Assembly: GCF_002873135.1 (NCBI RefSeq)
Contig: NZ_MCVI01000014.1
Coordinates: forward strand, 32,610 to 96,609
DNA from: Shewanella sp. 10N.286.48.A6
GTDB lineage: Bacteria > Pseudomonadota > Gammaproteobacteria > Enterobacterales > Shewanellaceae
Reading direction: 5' to 3'
DNA: 64,000 nucleotides
Shown here: positions 1 through 9,400 of the stretch, in pieces
Numbering within the stretch: position 1 is the stretch's first letter
How the letters are laid out: every line of letters begins with the position of its first letter
The notes under the pieces: generated by a model
Databases searched by the model: none
Seen by the model: the letters and a program-made list of their open reading frames with translations, nothing else
What the model was told of the DNA's origin: nothing
Made by a program: the position numbers and the translations under genes

Positions 1-17
1 AGTACTAAAATTAAGTA

Positions 18-527
18 CTATAGCTCAGTGACATGTTCGCCAAAATACCACACCTTTCGAAAAGGGCCTTTATTATCTTTGGCTAAGGCTTTGACATTGT
101 TAACTAATACATCATCGGTAAGTAAGGTTCTGCCGACATTATAAATCAGTAAATCAATGGGCTCTGATACCGAGTAGCGTTTATTGATCTTCTTTTTATA
201 GGTTTCAGAGGTGTAATCTTTAATGTCTGTGTCGCTAGGGTAATTAGTTGTACTGCTTGATGTGGCAGTGCTTTTGTCTGTGCTTTTTTCTGCGCTTAAG
301 TCATTGCAATTAATGCTTTTAGGGTGCGAGATGGCTTTGGCCACATCTTCAGAGCAAGCCTCAGTTAATTCAAAGTAAATAACCTTGCCATCGGTCATGC
401 ATTTTAAATCAGGCTTTCCTTCTTCAGGGGACTGTTTTTCAACCGATTGGAAATTTAACCCGGCAGCAGCTGCAAAGCGGATAAAAATGCTTTTTTCGAC
501 CTTACCTTTTTCATATTCAGAGCCCAT
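18..527 (-). CDS. Uncharacterised protein with a PD-(D/E)XK-like motif
   Basis: I do not recognise this 169-residue protein as a named family. Residues 38-55 read G-K-P-D followed, after a short spacer, by Y-F-E-L-T. This is the P-D...E-x-K layout of the restriction-endonuclease-like fold, with Thr (residue 55) where the catalytic Lys is usual. A Lys/Arg-rich stretch at about 111-117 leads into a hydrophobic strand that reads DLLIYN, and such strands are common in this fold. Residues about 79-105 are a Ser/Thr-rich low-complexity insert. There is no signal peptide or membrane segment. It has no operon partner in the window. The Shine-Dalgarno match before the ATG is weak. A nuclease-like fold is inference; an inactive nuclease relative is equally possible. 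Confidence 0.55.
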   Translation of the reverse strand: MGSEYEKGKVEKSIFIRFAAAAGLNFQSVEKQSPEEGKPDLKCMTDGKVIYFELTEACSEDVAKAISHPKSINCNDLSAEKSTDKSTATSSSTTNYPSDTDIKDYTSETYKKKINKRYSVSEPIDLLIYNVGRTLLTDDVLVNNVKALAKDNKGPFRKVWYFGEHVTEL

Positions 528-639
528 AGGGTGTTCTCAGTGTAAATACCAGTATCGTTTAAGTATAGCTGGCTAAAATTAGCTGCCAAGTTGACCCTAC
601 GGATAGTTATGATTCTTATGACGGCGATGATTGATTGAG

Positions 640-1533
640 TTAACTATCTTCTTTATAGGATGGTTTTGCCTGTGCTATAAAAGCCGCGGCAGCAGCCGTT
701 AAGGGTAAATTCTTGCGCCAAATAAAGGCTAGTTCCCAAGCAACTTGTTCAGCTAAGGGAATAAAGATTAATTTCTTTGAAGTTACTCGCTTACAAATCG
801 GTGCGGGTAAGATGGCAAAGGCCATTTTTACTTTAGCCATTGCGGCCATAAATTCCCACTGCCCAGTTTGAGAAACCACATTAAGCTTGAAACCGGCATC
901 TTGGCAACTTTGGCTGATCACCTTACCAATAGAGAATTGATCGTTGTATTGCACAAAAGGCAGTCCGGTGAGATCTTGCCAATGAATACAGCTGTGATTT
1001 GCCAGTTCATGCTCAACATGCACGCATACATTGAGTGGGTAACTTTGCAGCTGTAAGATATTAAATTCGTCAGTGTTACTGCATGGCAAAGCGGTTACGC
1101 CAATATCTAAACTGTCATTGAGTAGGGCTTTTTCGACCGCAACGCCGCCAACCTCCAACACATTGACATCAATGCCGGGATAAGTGCGAGTAAAAGATGC
1201 CAGCATATTAATAAACATCCCGCCAGTCATAGGGCTTAAACCTAAGCGCAGACGACCAATTCTTAAACCGGTTAATGCATTCATATCTTCATACATTCGA
1301 TTCCACTGACCAACGATTTGCTGAGCGCTTTTAGCCAGCAATAAACCCGCTTCAGTGACTTCCACTTTTTGGTTGTTACGGATCAACAATGTCTGATCAA
1401 GGGTTTGTTCCATTTTTTTAATGGTTTTACTCAAGGTCGGCTGCGTCATATAAAGTTGCTCAGCGGCGAGGGTAAAGTGACCAACCTCAATCACAGTTAA
1501 AAAACATTGTAAGTTTTTAATTGATATGTTCAT
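640..1533 (-). CDS. LysR-family transcriptional regulator
   Basis: This 297-residue protein has the normal length for a LysR-type regulator. The N-terminal winged helix-turn-helix (about 3-62) is clear: NLQCFLTVIEVGHFTLAAEQ, then the recognition helix with TQPTLSKTIKKMEQ. The rest (about 90-290) is a periplasmic-binding-like effector domain. It is transcribed away from a 35-residue peptide gene at 1644-1751. The 110-bp gap holds an 8-bp inverted repeat (1539-1546 and 1600-1607) that could be its operator, so the peptide is the best candidate target. The effector is unknown. The ATG has only a weak ribosome binding site, but no better start is visible. Confidence 0.9.
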   Translation of the reverse strand: MNISIKNLQCFLTVIEVGHFTLAAEQLYMTQPTLSKTIKKMEQTLDQTLLIRNNQKVEVTEAGLLLAKSAQQIVGQWNRMYEDMNALTGLRIGRLRLGLSPMTGGMFINMLASFTRTYPGIDVNVLEVGGVAVEKALLNDSLDIGVTALPCSNTDEFNILQLQSYPLNVCVHVEHELANHSCIHWQDLTGLPFVQYNDQFSIGKVISQSCQDAGFKLNVVSQTGQWEFMAAMAKVKMAFAILPAPICKRVTSKKLIFIPLAEQVAWELAFIWRKNLPLTAAAAAFIAQAKPSYKEDS

Positions 1534-1538
1534 GCCAA

Positions 1539-1607
1539 TATGGAATCCAATAAGTAATTTTTTGTCATTTTACTTATTTATAGCCTAAGAATATAGTCTA
1601 TTCCATA
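1539..1607 (+). promoter_or_regulatory. Promoter and inverted-repeat operator between the lysR gene and the micropeptide gene
   Basis: A TTTACT box (1569-1574) and a TATAGT box (1592-1597), 17 bp apart, form a plausible sigma-70 promoter reading toward the small gene at 1644. TATGGAAT (1539-1546) and ATTCCATA (1600-1607) are perfect inverted arms flanking the promoter; one arm covers the predicted start point. This layout fits LysR-type autorepression or target control. The boxes are read directly; function is inferred. Confidence 0.5.
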
Positions 1608-1643
1608 GAAACCAGTTAACCGTTTAAATTGAAGGAATATGAC

Positions 1644-1751
1644 ATGACAGCATTCAAAAATTTATTTGCTAGTGCACTTTTTCTTGCTGCACTTCCTGAA
1701 GTAGCTGAAGCTGAAGCTAAAGAAATGCCAGCTGACGCTAAAGAAGCGTAA
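1644..1751 (+). CDS. Candidate 35-residue secreted or membrane micropeptide
   Basis: The ORF is ATG to TAA, 35 codons. It is preceded by an AAGGA ribosome binding site about 7 nt before the start and by a sigma-70-like promoter at 1569-1597. The peptide has one Lys near the N terminus (MTAFKN), a hydrophobic core (LFASALFLAALP), and an Ala/Glu/Lys-rich acidic tail (VAEAEAKEMPADAKEA). It looks like a signal peptide with a very short mature part, or a single-span small membrane protein. A strong terminator lies 160 bp downstream, so it would be a one-gene unit divergent from the LysR gene. I recognise no family. Correct start site, promoter and terminator support it; its shortness is the main doubt. 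Confidence 0.5.
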   Translation: MTAFKNLFASALFLAALPEVAEAEAKEMPADAKEA

Positions 1752-1910
1752 TCAATTTGAGTTGTTAGCCTCCCCACTAATGGCTTACAAATTGATTGAA
1801 GATATTGATTCATTACATTTACTGCCCGCATCAGTTGTGTAAAATCAATAGCTTGCCAGATAGTGAAATATGAATGGCATTTATATTAAATATCATCACG
1901 TTTCACAAAC

Positions 1911-1945
1911 AAAAAGTCCGTTGGCTAACCACCAACGGACTTTTT
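1911..1945. terminator. Rho-independent terminator, bidirectional
   Basis: A perfect 14-bp stem (1911-1924 with 1932-1945, core GTCCGTTGG/CCAACGGAC) closes a 7-nt loop and runs into T tracts on both strands. It most likely ends the micropeptide transcript. Confidence 0.85.
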
Positions 1946-2071
1946 GTTTTTGGATTATTTATGATGATGTGTACTACCACCCCTTGTTAACGTTCATGTT
2001 CGGCTGTGACTTTCTTGACGGCAACAATGGTTTGAAATCCACCGTTTTCACTTGGTTCTTGTAATAGCCAC

Positions 2072-2097
2072 AAAAAAGAGGCTTGGCAGCCTCTTTT
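2072..2097 (-). terminator. Rho-independent terminator of sdaA
   Basis: The stem AAAAGAGGCT/AGCCTCTTTT (2074-2083 with 2088-2097) has a 4-nt loop and a T run on the minus strand. It lies 80 bp past the sdaA stop. A second hairpin (2106-2131) precedes it. Confidence 0.8.
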
Positions 2098-2177
2098 AAA
2101 TCACGTCTTTAATCTATGAACAGATTAAAGACCAAGATATGAGATTGAGTTAACCTTTAGTGATTAAGATTAAGCGC

Positions 2178-3554
2178 TTAACACTCAACAATATTTACTG
2201 CTAAACCACCTTTGGCGGTTTCTTTGTATTTGCTGCGCATATCTTTACCGGTATCCATCATAGTTTTGATGACTTTGTCTAGGGTGACTTTATGGTTGCC
2301 ATCGCCGCGCAATGCCATACGTGAAGCGTTGATGGCTTTTACTGCGCCCATGGCATTACGTTCAATACAAGGTACTTGTACTAAGCCGCCAACAGGGTCG
2401 CAAGTTAAACCTAAGTTATGTTCCATACCAATTTCAGCTGCATTCTCCACATGTTCGACAGTGCCGCCCATTATTTCAGTGAGTGCACCTGCTGCCATTG
2501 AGCAAGCCACGCCCACTTCACCCTGACAGCCTACTTCAGCTCCCGAGATAGAGGCGTTCTTCTTATACAAAATACCAATAGCGGCCGCGGTTAATAAGAA
2601 GCGGCAACAGACTTCCTCATCAACTTCTTGGACGAAGGTGTGGTAGTAGCATAATACTGCCGGAATAATACCAGCAGCGCCATTGGTTGGTGCAGTGACG
2701 ACCCGATCGCCAGCGGCGTTTTGCTCATTGACAGATAATGCGAATAAATCAACCCAGTCCATGGCGGTTAATGGGTCATTGTTATTACGGCCTTCTGCTT
2801 GCAAACGGCGATATAAAGCTGGCGCGCGGCGGCGCAGCTTTAAACCCCCGGGTAACATGCCTTCTTTTTGGTAACCACGTTCAATACAGGTTTTCATGGT
2901 TTGCCAGATATTCCACAAGCCTTGTTTAACGTCCTCTTCGCTGGCAATACTTAGCTCATTTGACATCATGAGTGAAGAAATACTTAAACCATTTTCACAA
3001 CACAAATCCAGTAACTGCGCGGCAGAATTAAAATCATAAGGGGCGGATTTTATCGGGGTCGCAGGCGAGGCATCACGCTGGGTAATTTCATCTTCATCTA
3101 GAATAAATCCGCCGCCGACTGAGTAATATGTGCGCTCATAAATGCATTCACCTTTGCTAAACGCATATAGGGTCATGGCGTTGGCATGGGCAGGCAGGCT
3201 TTTACGGCGATGATAGGTAATACCGTTGTCTCGAGTGAACTTGACTAGGCGGCCATCGGCAATTTTAAGGGTTTGTTCGGCTGAAACTTTTTCCAGTATG
3301 GCATCAATCGCATCGGTATCTACGGTATCAGGATCTTCACCCATTAAGCCCAAAATGACCGCTTTACCAGTTCCATGGCCTTTACCTGTTTGGCCTAAAG
3401 AGCCAAACAGTTGCGATTGTAGTTCGTCAGTTTGTGCCATCAAGCCTTGATCGCTTAAGTGCTGCATAAATAATTTACCCGCTTTCATCGGGCCAACAGT
3501 ATGGGAGCTTGAAGGCCCAATACCGATTTTGAACATATCAAATACACTAATCAT
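2178..3554 (-). CDS. sdaA: L-serine dehydratase (deaminase)
   Basis: SdaA converts L-serine to pyruvate and ammonia in the cytoplasm using a [4Fe-4S] cluster. The 458 residues match the single-chain form, with an N-terminal beta domain (about 1-155) followed by the catalytic alpha domain. Visible signatures are SVFDMFKIGIGPSSSHTVGP at the start, an EVGCQGEVGVACSMAAG stretch, and LTCDPVGGLVQVPC. The last two contain the cluster cysteines. The ATG is preceded by an AAAGG-like site. It is a single gene, divergent from nagZ, with its own terminator. sdaA and sdaB cannot be told apart from this sequence alone. Confidence 0.95.
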   Translation of the reverse strand: MISVFDMFKIGIGPSSSHTVGPMKAGKLFMQHLSDQGLMAQTDELQSQLFGSLGQTGKGHGTGKAVILGLMGEDPDTVDTDAIDAILEKVSAEQTLKIADGRLVKFTRDNGITYHRRKSLPAHANAMTLYAFSKGECIYERTYYSVGGGFILDEDEITQRDASPATPIKSAPYDFNSAAQLLDLCCENGLSISSLMMSNELSIASEEDVKQGLWNIWQTMKTCIERGYQKEGMLPGGLKLRRRAPALYRRLQAEGRNNNDPLTAMDWVDLFALSVNEQNAAGDRVVTAPTNGAAGIIPAVLCYYHTFVQEVDEEVCCRFLLTAAAIGILYKKNASISGAEVGCQGEVGVACSMAAGALTEIMGGTVEHVENAAEIGMEHNLGLTCDPVGGLVQVPCIERNAMGAVKAINASRMALRGDGNHKVTLDKVIKTMMDTGKDMRSKYKETAKGGLAVNIVEC

Positions 3555-3988
3555 TGTTATTAACCTTTAATCAGTTTTTATTATTTTAGTCGTTTAAATT
3601 TTTTGGCGTTTTATTCTAGCGCTCGCAGTGAGTAAAAATTGTGCGGCAATGTTAGTTATCTCCCTGTAGCGGGTCATTTTATTGGGAATTTCCTTAGGGA
3701 AATTAAAATTTAGCGGCATAATGGCGTTAATTTGGCAGACTAAGTTTGCAATTAACTGCGATTATACCAAGCAATATAGCCTAAGTAGCTGGTATTTTTA
3801 TCTAGAGCAATGGCGCCATTTAACTGCAGTATCCCATACTTTTTACGAGATACTTCATTAGATTTTCTTATGCATAGTGGTTCAGATTAGGTGAGTTTAT
3901 TGCAGCGTCAGTTATCAAGGTGTTGTTTTTAAATTTATCAACAATGACAGTGGTAATTAACATTTAACAGGATATTTTAGGAGTAAGC
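3555..3988. other. Divergent sdaA/nagZ intergenic region
   Basis: This 434-bp AT-rich gap separates two divergent starts and must hold promoters for both. I found no gene, strong hairpin or recognisable operator in it. Confidence 0.5.
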
Positions 3989-5011
3989 GTGAGTTATCTA
4001 ATGATGGATTTGGCTGGCGTTACGGTCAGCGAAGAAGAAGCCGAGCTATTAAGCCACGATAAAGTGGGCGGCATTATATTATTTACACGCAATTTTTCTA
4101 ATAAAGCACAATTACAGGCTTTGATTAAATCTGTTCGACATATTCGCCGTGATTTATTGATTGCGGTTGATCATGAAGGTGGCAGGGTACAACGCTTTCG
4201 TGAAGAGTTTACTCTGCTACCAGCCATGGGGGATATTTTGCCTGCCGCCAAGGGCGATATGGCGCTTGCGAAACGTTGGAGCCAAGAGTTAGGCTTTTTA
4301 ATGGCGATTGAGCTTTTAGCTTGTGATATCGACTTAAGCTTTGCGCCAGTATTAGATGTTAATGGTATCAGTGATGTTATTGGCACTCGCAGCTTTAGCG
4401 CCGAACCTGAGCAAGTGACCAGTTTAGCTCACAGCTTTATTCAAGGCATGACTCAAGCGGGTATGGCGACAGTGGGTAAACACTTTCCCGGTCACGGCAG
4501 TGTAAAAGCAGATACCCATGTGGCGATGGCTGTAGATACGCGCACTAAAGAGACTATTTTTAATCATGATATGCAGCCTTTTAAGCAGTTAATAGGCCAG
4601 CAGCAGCTAAATGGCGTTATGCCTGCCCATGTGGTTTATTCGCAAGTAGATCCAAATCCGGCAGGTTTTTCAAACTATTGGCTGCAACAGGTGCTGCGTA
4701 AAGAGCTTAAATTTGACGGGGTGATTTTCTCAGATGATTTAGGCATGAAAGGCGCAAGTTTTGCTGGCGATTATATTGGCAGAGCCCAAGCAGCATTATC
4801 AGCAGGTTGTAATATGATTTTGGTTTGTAATGATCCTGAAGGGGTTAAAACCTTATTAACCGAGTTTACTTGGCCTGAGCAATTGTCTGAATTTAAATCT
4901 GCACTCGCATTAAGAGCGAATGCTAAGCAGGTGATTAATGCCCTTGAACAGTCTGAGCGCTGGCAACATGCGCAGCAATTGGCAAAGCAAATATTAGCGG
5001 CAAAAAAATAA
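3989..5011 (+). CDS. nagZ: Beta-N-acetylhexosaminidase (peptidoglycan recycling)
   Basis: NagZ removes N-acetylglucosamine from GlcNAc-anhydroMurNAc (peptides) in the cytoplasm; the products can induce AmpC in some bacteria. The 340 residues are the usual size of the glycoside hydrolase family 3 single-domain form. Visible motifs are VDHEGGRVQRF (about 52-62), KHFPGHGSVKADTH (about 164-177, carrying the Asp/His pair) and FSDDLGMKGA (about 247-256, with the catalytic Asp). The start is GTG with an AGGAG site 5 nt upstream; the ATG five codons later lacks one. It stands alone on the plus strand. Confidence 0.95.
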   Translation: MSYLMMDLAGVTVSEEEAELLSHDKVGGIILFTRNFSNKAQLQALIKSVRHIRRDLLIAVDHEGGRVQRFREEFTLLPAMGDILPAAKGDMALAKRWSQELGFLMAIELLACDIDLSFAPVLDVNGISDVIGTRSFSAEPEQVTSLAHSFIQGMTQAGMATVGKHFPGHGSVKADTHVAMAVDTRTKETIFNHDMQPFKQLIGQQQLNGVMPAHVVYSQVDPNPAGFSNYWLQQVLRKELKFDGVIFSDDLGMKGASFAGDYIGRAQAALSAGCNMILVCNDPEGVKTLLTEFTWPEQLSEFKSALALRANAKQVINALEQSERWQHAQQLAKQILAAKK

Positions 5012-5319
5012 TAGAAATTGAGCCTTAGATGATTTTTGAGCGGTTAAGTTTGGCTTGCTGTTAAACGACAGAGTTTGTTTGCAGTTGCACGATAAATTAT
5101 GGCTGGTTAATTAACGGCCAGTCACACGTGAGACAATAGTAAAACCGCAGCGCCTATGTTACATATTGATACAGTGAGTTTGGCATGCGACCCAAGCTCA
5201 CAGTCGTATTATTTTAAAAACTTTATTTCTAGGGCTTTTTTAAGTTTTACTAGAGACTTGTGATAACAGCTAATCCTATGATTAGCTGTTTTTTTTCTAG
5301 AGGTTTATAGTGGTTTGAG
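5012..5319 (+). terminator. nagZ 3' region; terminator at 5266-5296
   Basis: The gap is 308 bp and I see no gene in it. At 5266-5289 a 10-bp perfect stem (ACAGCTAATC/GATTAGCTGT) with a 4-nt loop runs into eight T residues, a strong plus-strand terminator for nagZ. It lies 255 bp past the nagZ stop, leaving an unusually long 3' untranslated stretch. Confidence 0.8.
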
Positions 5320-6411
5320 TTAAAAGCTTTTCAGCGTCCGCTCTTCAGTTGCGACTGCGTTTTCAACCATGGATTCAGGGCCGCTTTCTGCCTCAGTATC
5401 AACAATAGCATCAACAATAGCATCAAGATTGGTATCAGTAACCGCGGTATTTACCTCAGTGTCATCAAGCAATAACGCCACAGGACGAGTTTCCGTCGGT
5501 TGTTCCATTTTACGGATTTGCATCACAATGCCGAGCCTTGGATGATCAAAATAATGGATTTCACCACTTCTCACGCGGCGGTTTTGCACCATAGGAATCG
5601 ATTGTAAAAATGGACTCATTACCTTGTCTATATCAGCTTGCTCAGTGTATTGAAAGTATTCACTGGACGCTGTTTGCTTTTGGATTGGCTGGCGCAGTGC
5701 TAAGTTGGTTTCAATAAACAAATAATGACTTAGGTAAATATTAATATTACCGTCTAATTCCCACACTGGAGTGGTTTGAGGCTCTGGCGCTAAACTGGCA
5801 AAACTTGAATTAAAATCAAAGCCTGAAAATTCATCCTCTACTTGCTCAGAAATAGCATTGCCAGAATATTCAAAGTCTTCAGAGTAATCTTTACCTGCAA
5901 AAATACGTATCGGTTTGGCACGATTACGAGATTGCATATCTTGTTGCCAAGTCAGGTGAAGTAAACTGCGCACGTTTGACTCGCGGCGCACCGCTTGGAT
6001 GATTTCACCAAATTCACTTTGAGACTCAGCCAGTAATACAGGACCATCACCTAAATAGGCTTGCTGCTCACTCGCAGCAGCAATAGAAAATGGCACTTGG
6101 CTTGGAAAGGCGGTTTTGTTGGCGCTCACTAACGGATCTTGGCAGTCGATTTCGCTGCTACTCCAGTCAGTTGAGGTGCAGCCGTTTAAACCTAGTGCAA
6201 CCCCGGTAATATCGTTACTGATCATTGGGGTGATCAAATCGATATTCTTTCGGTTTGGCGCCGCTGCATTATCGTCTTGCCACTTTTCGACACTGTTGGT
6301 TTGTCTTTCAAACACATATACTTCAACCTCAAACCATGTTTTAGCTTGGGCTTGCATTGGTGTCGATAGTGCCGATATAGCGGCAATAGAAAAAGCAATG
6401 TTACGCAGCAC
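5320..6411 (-). CDS. csiV: CsiV-like periplasmic protein
   Basis: The 363-residue protein has a signal peptide (cleavage after about AQA, residue 23). The mature part opens with KTWFEVEVYVFER, the conserved start of the CsiV family, which in Vibrio cholerae activates the peptidoglycan synthase PBP1A. The conserved block near the C terminus (YFDHPRLGIVMQIRKME) is present. The last 60 residues are an acidic, low-complexity tail rich in Asp, Thr and Glu. The GTG start overlaps the mfd stop by one base (TAGTG), so translation is probably coupled to mfd. Family assignment is from recognition; PBP1A activation is transferred from Vibrio. Confidence 0.75.
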   Translation of the reverse strand: MLRNIAFSIAAISALSTPMQAQAKTWFEVEVYVFERQTNSVEKWQDDNAAAPNRKNIDLITPMISNDITGVALGLNGCTSTDWSSSEIDCQDPLVSANKTAFPSQVPFSIAAASEQQAYLGDGPVLLAESQSEFGEIIQAVRRESNVRSLLHLTWQQDMQSRNRAKPIRIFAGKDYSEDFEYSGNAISEQVEDEFSGFDFNSSFASLAPEPQTTPVWELDGNINIYLSHYLFIETNLALRQPIQKQTASSEYFQYTEQADIDKVMSPFLQSIPMVQNRRVRSGEIHYFDHPRLGIVMQIRKMEQPTETRPVALLLDDTEVNTAVTDTNLDAIVDAIVDTEAESGPESMVENAVATEERTLKSF

Positions 6412-9400
6412 TATTTAGTTTCTCCAGTACGATGTTTATCAAGTTGCTCGAGCAAGGTCTTAATTAAGTCTAGTCGTTGCTTGCTGGTTTCAGCAGGCAA
6501 GGTGAACTTTAACTTATTTGGGCCTTCCATTCGATAAATTTGTGGCTGACTTTGTAATAAGCCAATGATAAACATTGGGTCAATTTTATGGTCGTCACTA
6601 AATTCAATGCTGCCACCTTTGGCATGCATTTCAATCTTTGTTGCACCTAAAGCTGTTGCCTGATGCTTATATAAGGTTAATTCCATTAAGTTTTTAGTCG
6701 GTTCTGGCAACATGCCAAAACGGTCAATAAACTCAACTTTTAACTCATCAAGCATGCGTTCAGTTTCGCAGTTAGCAATGCGTTTATAAAGCGATAAGCG
6801 CATATTAACATCAGAAACATAATCATCAGGCAGTAGCGCTGGAATGCGTAATTCAACTTCACACTGGGATTTAAGCATATAATCTAGTGAAGGCTCTTTA
6901 CCTTCTTTTAATGCTTTTACTGCTGATTCAAGCATTTCCATGTACAAGCTAAAACCAATTTTAGAAATATGGCCGCTTTGTTCATCACCGAGTAATTCAC
7001 CGGCGCCGCGAATTTCTAAATCTTGAGTGGCGAGCATAAAGCCTGCACCTAAGTCTTCTAAGGCATCAATGGCGGTTAATCGCTTACGGGCATCTGCGCT
7101 CATTAATTTAGGGTGCGGGGTCATCAAATAAGCATATGCTTGGTGGTGTGAACGGCCCACACGACCACGTAATTGATGCAATTGTGCTAAACCAAACTTA
7201 TCCGCTCTGTCGATAATAATGGTGTTAGCACTGGGAACATCAATTCCGGTTTCAATAATGGTGGTACACACCAGCACATTAAAACGTTGGTGATAAAATT
7301 CTGACATGACTTTTTCAAGTTCACGTTCGCGCATTTGGCCGTGGGCGGTAACCACTCGAGCTTCAGGCAGTAATTGGCGAATGTTTTCAGCGCATTTTTC
7401 AATGGTTTCGACATTATTGTGTAAGAAATAAACTTGCCCACCACGCAAAATTTCACGCAAAATAGCTTCTCTTACCGTGGCTATATCGTACTCACGTACA
7501 AAGGTTTTTACTGCTAAGCGCTTAGCCGGTGGGGTGGCAATAATGGATAAATCACGCATACCCGACATGGCCATATTTAGGGTACGTGGAATCGGCGTGG
7601 CAGTAAGGGTTAAGATATCGACATTAGCCCGCAGGGCTTTTATCTTTTCTTTTTGGCGCACCCCAAAGCGGTGTTCTTCATCAATAACCAATAAGCCTAA
7701 GTTTTCAAAGTTTGCTTCAGCCTGCAGTAACTTATGGGTACCAATGACAATGTCGACTTTGCCATCTGATAATGACTGCAGCACTTGAGTTTGCTCTTTA
7801 GCTGAGCGAAACCGCGACATCACTTCAATTACCATTGGCCAATCGGCAAAACGATCTTTAAAGTTTTCATAGTGTTGCTGGGCAAGTAGGGTAGTTGGCA
7901 CTAACACCACCACCTGTTTACCGGCATTGACCGCCACAAATGCTGCGCGCATCGCAACTTCGGTTTTACCAAAACCAACGTCACCACACACAAGGCGGTC
8001 CATGGCCATTGGGGTTTGCATATCGCTTAGTACGGCTTCAATTGCAGTTTCTTGATCGACGGTTTCTTCAAAGGGGAAACCTTGTGAAAATTGGGCATAT
8101 TCTTCTGCATCAATTTTTAGCGCATCACCCGGGCGAGCTTGGCGTCTAGCGTAAACATCCAGTAATTCAGCCGCCACATCGCGGATTTTTTCAATGGCTT
8201 TTTTCTTGGCTTTTGACCAGGTTTCATTACCCAGTTTATTTAATGTCGGCTTTTCATCGGCGCCAATGCTGTAACGGCTAATAAGGTGCAGCGATGACAC
8301 TGGGACATACAGCTTATCGCCTGCGGTATATTCAAGTTGCAGGTACTCGGCCACTAAGCCGCCCGTATCTAAGGTGACAAGCCCCTGATAAAGCGCAACA
8401 CCATGCTCTAAATGCACAATAGGCTCGCCGACTTTAAGCTCTGCTAAGTTTTTTACCAGTACATCTGAGCTAACTTGTTTTTGCTTTTCACGGCGACGAC
8501 GCTGAGAAATTCGTTGGCCAAATAACTCTGTTTCACAAATTACGCTGATATCACCTTTAGGGGTATCAAGTAACATGCAACCTTGTGATAACGGCGAGAC
8601 GATTAAACCTATGTTGTCTTTAGCGGTTATAAAGGCATTTAAATGGCTAAATAACTTAGGTTTGATGTCAATTTTGCCAAGCAATTCAATTAAGGCTTCA
8701 CGTCGCCCTTCAGATTCAGCGCTGAATAATAATTGTCCTTTAGTCTGACCTTGGGCCTTGGTGTACGCTTGCAGGTTAATTAACGGCTGTTTGAGCTTAT
8801 GGTTGGCATTAACATCAGGCAGCCTGGCTACATTTGCCTGCTTGGCTTTTACAATAAGCTCAAGCTCGCCCTCGGCATTTTTGTTAGGCGTGCTAATTTG
8901 TGAGCGGGTGTATTTTTTAAAGGCTGCAAATAACTCATCGGTGAGTATGTATAGCTCTTGGGGCGCCAGTAACGGTCTTAACGGGTCAACGCGGCGATCT
9001 TCATAGCGAGTTTTAATTTCAGTTAAATGATGCTCACTGGCTTGTTCAATATCCCCAAGGGTGATCAGTTGAGTATCCTGAGGAATATAGTCAAATAAAG
9101 TGGCGCACTCTTCAAAAAATAGCGGTAAATAGTTTTCAATACCCGCGGGCATTAAATTACGGCTCACTTGCTGATAAACCGATTCCGCTTCTTTTGAAAT
9201 CACTTCAAAGCGGCGACGGTAACGTTGTCTAAAGCCTTCAATACCCGCTGTATCGGTAGGGAACTCTTTTGCGGGCAACATGCGTATTGAATCAATTTCT
9301 TCTTTTGAGCGCTGAGAGTCCACATCAAAATAGCGGATGGTTTCTACTTCATCGTCAAATAATTCAATGCGCAAAGGCTGGGAAGATCCCGTAGGGAAAA

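Larger units (their letters stand above)
1752..2177. other. Intergenic region with hairpins, no convincing gene
   Basis: This gap separates the micropeptide from the 3' end of sdaA. It holds a 9-bp inverted repeat at 1751-1759/1788-1796, a strong terminator at 1911-1945, the sdaA-side terminator at 2072-2097, and a further 10-bp perfect hairpin at 2106-2115/2122-2131. A 64-codon open frame (1870-2064) spans the first terminator and has no ribosome binding site, so I do not call it. Confidence 0.6.

Noticed and set aside
1870..2064. 64-codon plus-strand open frame
   Set aside because: It crosses the 1911-1945 terminator, has no ribosome binding site and no recognisable protein character.
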